A stretch of DNA of 64,000 bases. Origin: DATFWC01 sp963777755. Lineage in GTDB: Bacteria; Pseudomonadota; Alphaproteobacteria; Rhizobiales; Xanthobacteraceae. Below the pieces are notes generated by a model that searched no databases, was not told where the DNA came from, and saw only the letters and a list, made by a program, of their open reading frames with translations. Within the stretch, counting starts at the first letter, position 1. Each line of letters opens with the position of its first letter. Shown piece by piece: positions 60,769 through 64,000 of this stretch. The translations under genes were made by a program, and so were the position numbers. The DNA lies in contig CAVZSC010000032.1 of NCBI GenBank assembly GCA_963777755.1, forward strand, positions 1 through 64,000, read 5' to 3'.

Positions 60769-61512
60769 TCAAACTTCCAGCGTCAGCCCATCTTCGGCCA
60801 CCAGGAGGCCGAGGCTTTTCGCTTCCTCGATGCGCGCCAGCATCGACGGATTCATGTGGGTGATCATGATGCGCCGGGCGCGCAACGCCGGAAGGTGCTC
60901 CTTGAGCACGCCCCAATTGATGTGCCCGGTCACCGGGCGGGCGTACTCGTAGCATTCGATGATGAGGAGGTCGGCACCGTCGGCGATCGGGATGAGCGCG
61001 TCGGTCCATTCGGTGTCGCCCGAATAGGCGATCGTCGAGCGTCCATCGGAGATGCGCACCGCGGTCGACGGCGCGCCCGACGGATGCATCACTTCGGCGG
61101 TGACGATGTTGAGGCCGAGGCAGTCGGTCGGGACCTCCGGCACGATCTCGACCACCTCCCAGGGGAAGCGCCAGTTGGTGCCGGTCGAGCGGGGAAAGAA
61201 CACCTCCAGCAGCGCCTTGATCCGGTCGCGCGAGCCGGGCGGGCCGGCAATCGTCAGCGGCCGGCTGCGGCAACTCAGGAACTGGGCGTCGAGCAGGAGA
61301 AACGGCAATCCGCCGAAATGATCGCCGTGCAGGTGGCTCAGGATCACCGCGTCGATGCGGTCGGGATCGTGACCTTGCGCCTTGAGCGCGACCGGCGAGG
61401 ACGCGCCGAAATCCATCAGCACGGTTCGTTCCCGCGTCTCCACCATGAAGCACGTGTTGAACCGGCCGCCGGAGCCGAACGCGTCACCCGATCCGACAAT
61501 CGTCACTTTCAT
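60769..61512 (-). CDS. MBL-fold metallo-hydrolase
   Basis: A 247-residue metallo-beta-lactamase-fold enzyme. Metal ligands HLHGDH (His60, His62, Asp64, His65), then SGDTEWTD (Asp ligand) and ITHMNPSM near the C-terminus. Overall layout resembles RNase Z-like or phosphodiesterase-like small MBL proteins; the substrate is not assigned. A GST gene follows 3 bp upstream on the same strand, likely one operon. Confidence 0.88.
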   Translation of the reverse strand: MKVTIVGSGDAFGSGGRFNTCFMVETRERTVLMDFGASSPVALKAQGHDPDRIDAVILSHLHGDHFGGLPFLLLDAQFLSCRSRPLTIAGPPGSRDRIKALLEVFFPRSTGTNWRFPWEVVEIVPEVPTDCLGLNIVTAEVMHPSGAPSTAVRISDGRSTIAYSGDTEWTDALIPIADGADLLIIECYEYARPVTGHINWGVLKEHLPALRARRIMITHMNPSMLARIEEAKSLGLLVAEDGLTLEV

Positions 61513-61515
61513 GGC

Positions 61516-62127
61516 TCACGCCTTCGCGCTCGGGCGCCCCGCAACCTGGCCGTGCCAGCGGCGAACGTTGACAAATTCCTCCGGCACCGCAAGGCCCGCC
61601 GGCTTCATGAAGTCAATCGCCACCAACCCGGTGATGTCGGCGACGCTGTAATGGTCGCCGACGACGAACAGCTGGTCGGCCAGTTGCTCCTCGAGGATCT
61701 CCAGGTATTCGATGACGCGCGGCTTGTTGGCCTCGGCCCATTCCGGCACCTGGGGGTTCTCCAGGTGCTTCATCGCCGGATGCGTGTGACGGAACACGGT
61801 CGAGATCGCCGCCAGGAGGTTGAGCTCCATGCGCCGATTCCACATCTCGACCAGGGCTTCTTCCTTCGGACCGCGGCCGAACAGGGGCGGCTCTGGCCGC
61901 AGTCGTTCGAAATAGCGGCAAATTGCCATGGATTCGGCGATGGTCGTGCCGTCTTCCAGCGCCAGCACCGGCACGCGCTGCAGCGGGTTGAGGGCCGTGA
62001 AGGTCGGCGACTTGTGTTCCTGCGCCGCCAGGTCGACCTGCTCGGCGGGTACCTGGATCCCCTTCTCGGCGAGAAAGATGCGGACCCGCCGCGGGTTGGG
62101 GGCGCGACCGCTGTCGTAGAGCTTCAT
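61516..62127 (-). CDS. Glutathione S-transferase family protein
   Basis: A 203-residue GST. Thioredoxin-like N-terminus MKLYDSGRAPNPRRVRIFLAEKGI, LNPLQRVPVLALEDGTTIAESMAICRYFE (cis-Pro VPVL and the glutathione-binding ES). The C-terminal domain has VVGDHYSVADITGLVAIDF with the conserved Asp. An ATG seven codons upstream is possible; the chosen one has GGGAG 6 bp before it. It ends 3 bp from the MBL gene start. Confidence 0.9.
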   Translation of the reverse strand: MKLYDSGRAPNPRRVRIFLAEKGIQVPAEQVDLAAQEHKSPTFTALNPLQRVPVLALEDGTTIAESMAICRYFERLRPEPPLFGRGPKEEALVEMWNRRMELNLLAAISTVFRHTHPAMKHLENPQVPEWAEANKPRVIEYLEILEEQLADQLFVVGDHYSVADITGLVAIDFMKPAGLAVPEEFVNVRRWHGQVAGRPSAKA

Positions 62128-62428
62128 GCCGGTCTCCCAGTCAGCCATGTCCCGCCCTGGTGTCCGCTCAGCAAATCCGTAGCCTAGCTCAGATTTCCCT
62201 GAAAGCCTGCCCTGAACTTGGGCCCCGGGGGTGCGGTCAAGACCGTGCGCCGCCAACAAAAATCCGGCACCGGTCCCGATCCTACGGGACGGCCCATGCG
62301 GTAGCGCATGTCGCCGCGGTCCGCCGCAGAAACGCGCTATTAACCATAATTATCAGGCTCGTCTTAAGGCTGGTCTTAAGATTTTTTCGCCAGTCTCGGT
62401 ACGTCTGGTGGGTGTACCGAGTTTCAGC

Positions 62429-64000
62429 ATGAGTGCGGCAGTGAGTGGGGAACGCGCTCCGGCCTCCTCCGATGGCAAGGCGAGCGCGACACATCGGCGC
62501 CTCACCGCACAGCGCGTGCGCGAGGCGCGCGATCGCCTGACCTCGACCACCGGCACCCGTCCGGCCTTCGACTACGAGCTGTTGCGCCTGTTCGCGCAGA
62601 ACCGGCAGTCCGCATCGCTCGCGGTCCTCTCCCTCGTCGCCACGATCGGCTTCCTGTCCGGCCTGTGGAGCACCGCGGTCGAGGCGAGCATCTGGACCGC
62701 CGCGGTGATGATGATCCACGGGATCATCGTGGCGATGTGCCGCAAGTTCCTGGCCGAGGCTCCGGGCGGGCTCGACCTGCGCGCCTGGCGCATGCGCTTC
62801 GTGCTGCTCGACCTGTTCTTCGGTCTCGCCTGGATGCTCAACCTCGTGCATCTGGTCGGCGGCGACGAGGGCTCGACCACCTTCATGCTGTTCGTCATGC
62901 TGCTGGTCGTCGCCATGTCGAGCATGCTGGCGTCGAGCCTGCCGATGGCGGTGATCGCCGCAACCGTGCCGGTGACGACCGCGGTGGCGCTGAACTTCGT
63001 ACTGCGCGGCAACGTGCACGGCTACATCCTGGCGGCCATGGCGTTCACCGCCCAGGGCTATTTCGCCATGCTGGCGCACCGGCTGTTCTCCACCACGCTG
63101 GCGACGCTGGAGGCGCGCGCCGAGAAGGACGCGCTGATCGGTGAGCTCGAGCAGGCCAAGGCGAAATCGGACGAGGCGCGGCGCCATGCGGAAGCCGCCA
63201 ATCTCGCCAAGTCGCGCTTCCTCGCGCAGATGAGCCATGAGCTGCGAACGCCGCTCAACGCCATCCTGGGCTTCTCCGAAGTGATGAAGAGCGAGGTGTT
63301 CGGCCCGCACGCCATACCGAACTACAAGGAATATGCGGGCGACATCCACAGCTCGGGGGTGCACCTGCTCAACCTGATCAACGAGATCCTCGACCTCTCC
63401 CGCATCGAGGCGGGCCGCTACGAGCTCAACGAGGAGCCGGTGGCGCTCACCCATATCGTGGAGGATTGCCATCACCTGCTCAAGCTCAGGGCGAGGAACC
63501 GCGACATCATCATTCACGAGGCCTTCGAGGCGGACCTTCCACGGCTGTGGGCCGACGAGCGGGCGGTGCGCCAGATCTGCCTCAATCTGTTGTCCAACGC
63601 GATCAAGTTCACGTCGCAGGGCGGCGAGGTGTGGCTCAAGGCGGGGTGGACGGCGTCGGGCGGGCAGTACATGAGCGTCAAGGACAACGGGCCGGGCATC
63701 CCGGAGAACGAGATCGAGATCGTGCTCGCCTCATTCGGCCAGGGCTCGAACGCCATCAAGTCGGCGGAACAGGGCACCGGCCTCGGCCTGCCGATCGCGC
63801 AGAACCTGATCAACCTGCACGGCGGCACCTTCACGCTCAAATCGAAGCTGCGCGAAGGCACCGAAGTCGTCGTCACCTTCCCCCCGGAACGGGTGATGTC
63901 CGGGCTCGCACCGGTGGTGGAGGAGCCGGCGCCGCCGATCCAGCCGCCCGACGGCGCGGAGGCGGAGCACGGCGCATCGAAGCGCCGCTCCCTGTTCAAG
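62429..64000 (+). CDS. PleC/DivJ-like sensor histidine kinase, 3' end cut by window
   Basis: Open to the window end (524 codons). Five to six membrane segments between about residues 60 and 215, a coiled linker (LIGELEQAKAKSDEARRHAEAANLAKSRF), then HisKA FLAQMSHELRTPLNAILGFSEVMKSE with phospho-His, the family-typical YAGDIHSSGVHLLNLINEILDLSRIEAGRYEL, and the ATPase boxes NLLSNAIKF, VKDNGPGIP and GTGLGLPIAQNLINLHGG. The GPHAIPNYKEYAGDI stretch is characteristic of the DivJ/PleC/PdhS group that controls alphaproteobacterial cell-cycle phosphorelay. The substrate DivK-type regulator is not in view. Confidence 0.9.
   Translation, partial: MSAAVSGERAPASSDGKASATHRRLTAQRVREARDRLTSTTGTRPAFDYELLRLFAQNRQSASLAVLSLVATIGFLSGLWSTAVEASIWTAAVMMIHGIIVAMCRKFLAEAPGGLDLRAWRMRFVLLDLFFGLAWMLNLVHLVGGDEGSTTFMLFVMLLVVAMSSMLASSLPMAVIAATVPVTTAVALNFVLRGNVHGYILAAMAFTAQGYFAMLAHRLFSTTLATLEARAEKDALIGELEQAKAKSDEARRHAEAANLAKSRFLAQMSHELRTPLNAILGFSEVMKSEVFGPHAIPNYKEYAGDIHSSGVHLLNLINEILDLSRIEAGRYELNEEPVALTHIVEDCHHLLKLRARNRDIIIHEAFEADLPRLWADERAVRQICLNLLSNAIKFTSQGGEVWLKAGWTASGGQYMSVKDNGPGIPENEIEIVLASFGQGSNAIKSAEQGTGLGLPIAQNLINLHGGTFTLKSKLREGTEVVVTFPPERVMSGLAPVVEEPAPPIQPPDGAEAEHGASKRRSLFK

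Noticed and set aside
1..64000. CRISPR array, rRNA operon, prophage or replication origin
   Set aside because: I looked for regularly spaced repeats, rRNA-like stretches, integrase or phage structural genes and found none.

Overview
The window is high-GC DNA from an alphaproteobacterium, most likely in the order Hyphomicrobiales near the Nitrobacteraceae/Xanthobacteraceae. This is inferred from content and order: the cysS-GNAT-cimA run, the aroF-type DAHP synthase / gor / DUF2059 / rpiA / gph block, psd beside an Atm1-type ABC exporter, DUF2336, DUF2865 and H-NS family proteins, and a PleC/DivJ-like kinase. Single-base disruptions in two otherwise intact genes suggest either a draft-quality assembly or young pseudogenes.

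Layout. 0-7.4 kb: a partial TRAP binding protein, phospholipid synthesis genes pssA and psd with two unrelated genes between them (a methyltransferase on the opposite strand and a DUF2336 protein), and an ABC exporter. 7.5-12.2 kb: a repeat-rich Ala/Pro protein with a frameshift, then a tight three-gene operon (LOG-family hydrolase, an uncharacterised 500-residue protein, a dCTP deaminase-like protein). 11.8-15.8 kb: the leftward operon cysS, GNAT, small membrane protein, cimA, VOC, with ATGA overlaps. 16-29.5 kb: secreted proteins, a hybrid histidine kinase, a Cys-rich copper-storage-like protein, DoxX, the divergent hmgA / marR-maiA tyrosine-catabolism genes around a palindrome, an EamA transporter, a DUF2865 protein, nadE and an RTX-repeat protein. 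29.6-42.7 kb: dgkA, a beta-propeller, DAHP synthase, gor, rpiA, gph, a PEGA-like lipoprotein, tRNA-Val(CAC), a second copy of the methyltransferase, an H-NS protein, an L,D-transpeptidase, DUF971 and moaA.

42.8-49.9 kb holds a TRAP permease pair (dctQ-dctM) facing four consecutive full-length binding-protein genes of identical length on the other strand. 50-53.2 kb holds a di-haem peroxidase fused to a cupredoxin domain, a partner periplasmic protein and PiuC, suggesting redox-metal handling. An intact IS66-type element with perfect ends and an 8-bp target duplication follows, then apbC, an NAD-binding dehydrogenase, a frameshifted enoyl-CoA hydratase, an IS110-type element with a long non-coding end, an MBL hydrolase, a GST and a histidine kinase cut by the window end.

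The most interesting unexplained items are the LOG / 500-aa / dCTP deaminase operon, the four-fold TRAP binding-protein array, the pair of methyltransferase paralogues with an extra C-terminal domain, the peroxidase-cupredoxin fusion, and a two-hairpin palindromic repeat present twice, each time just 3' of a gene and in the same orientation relative to it.
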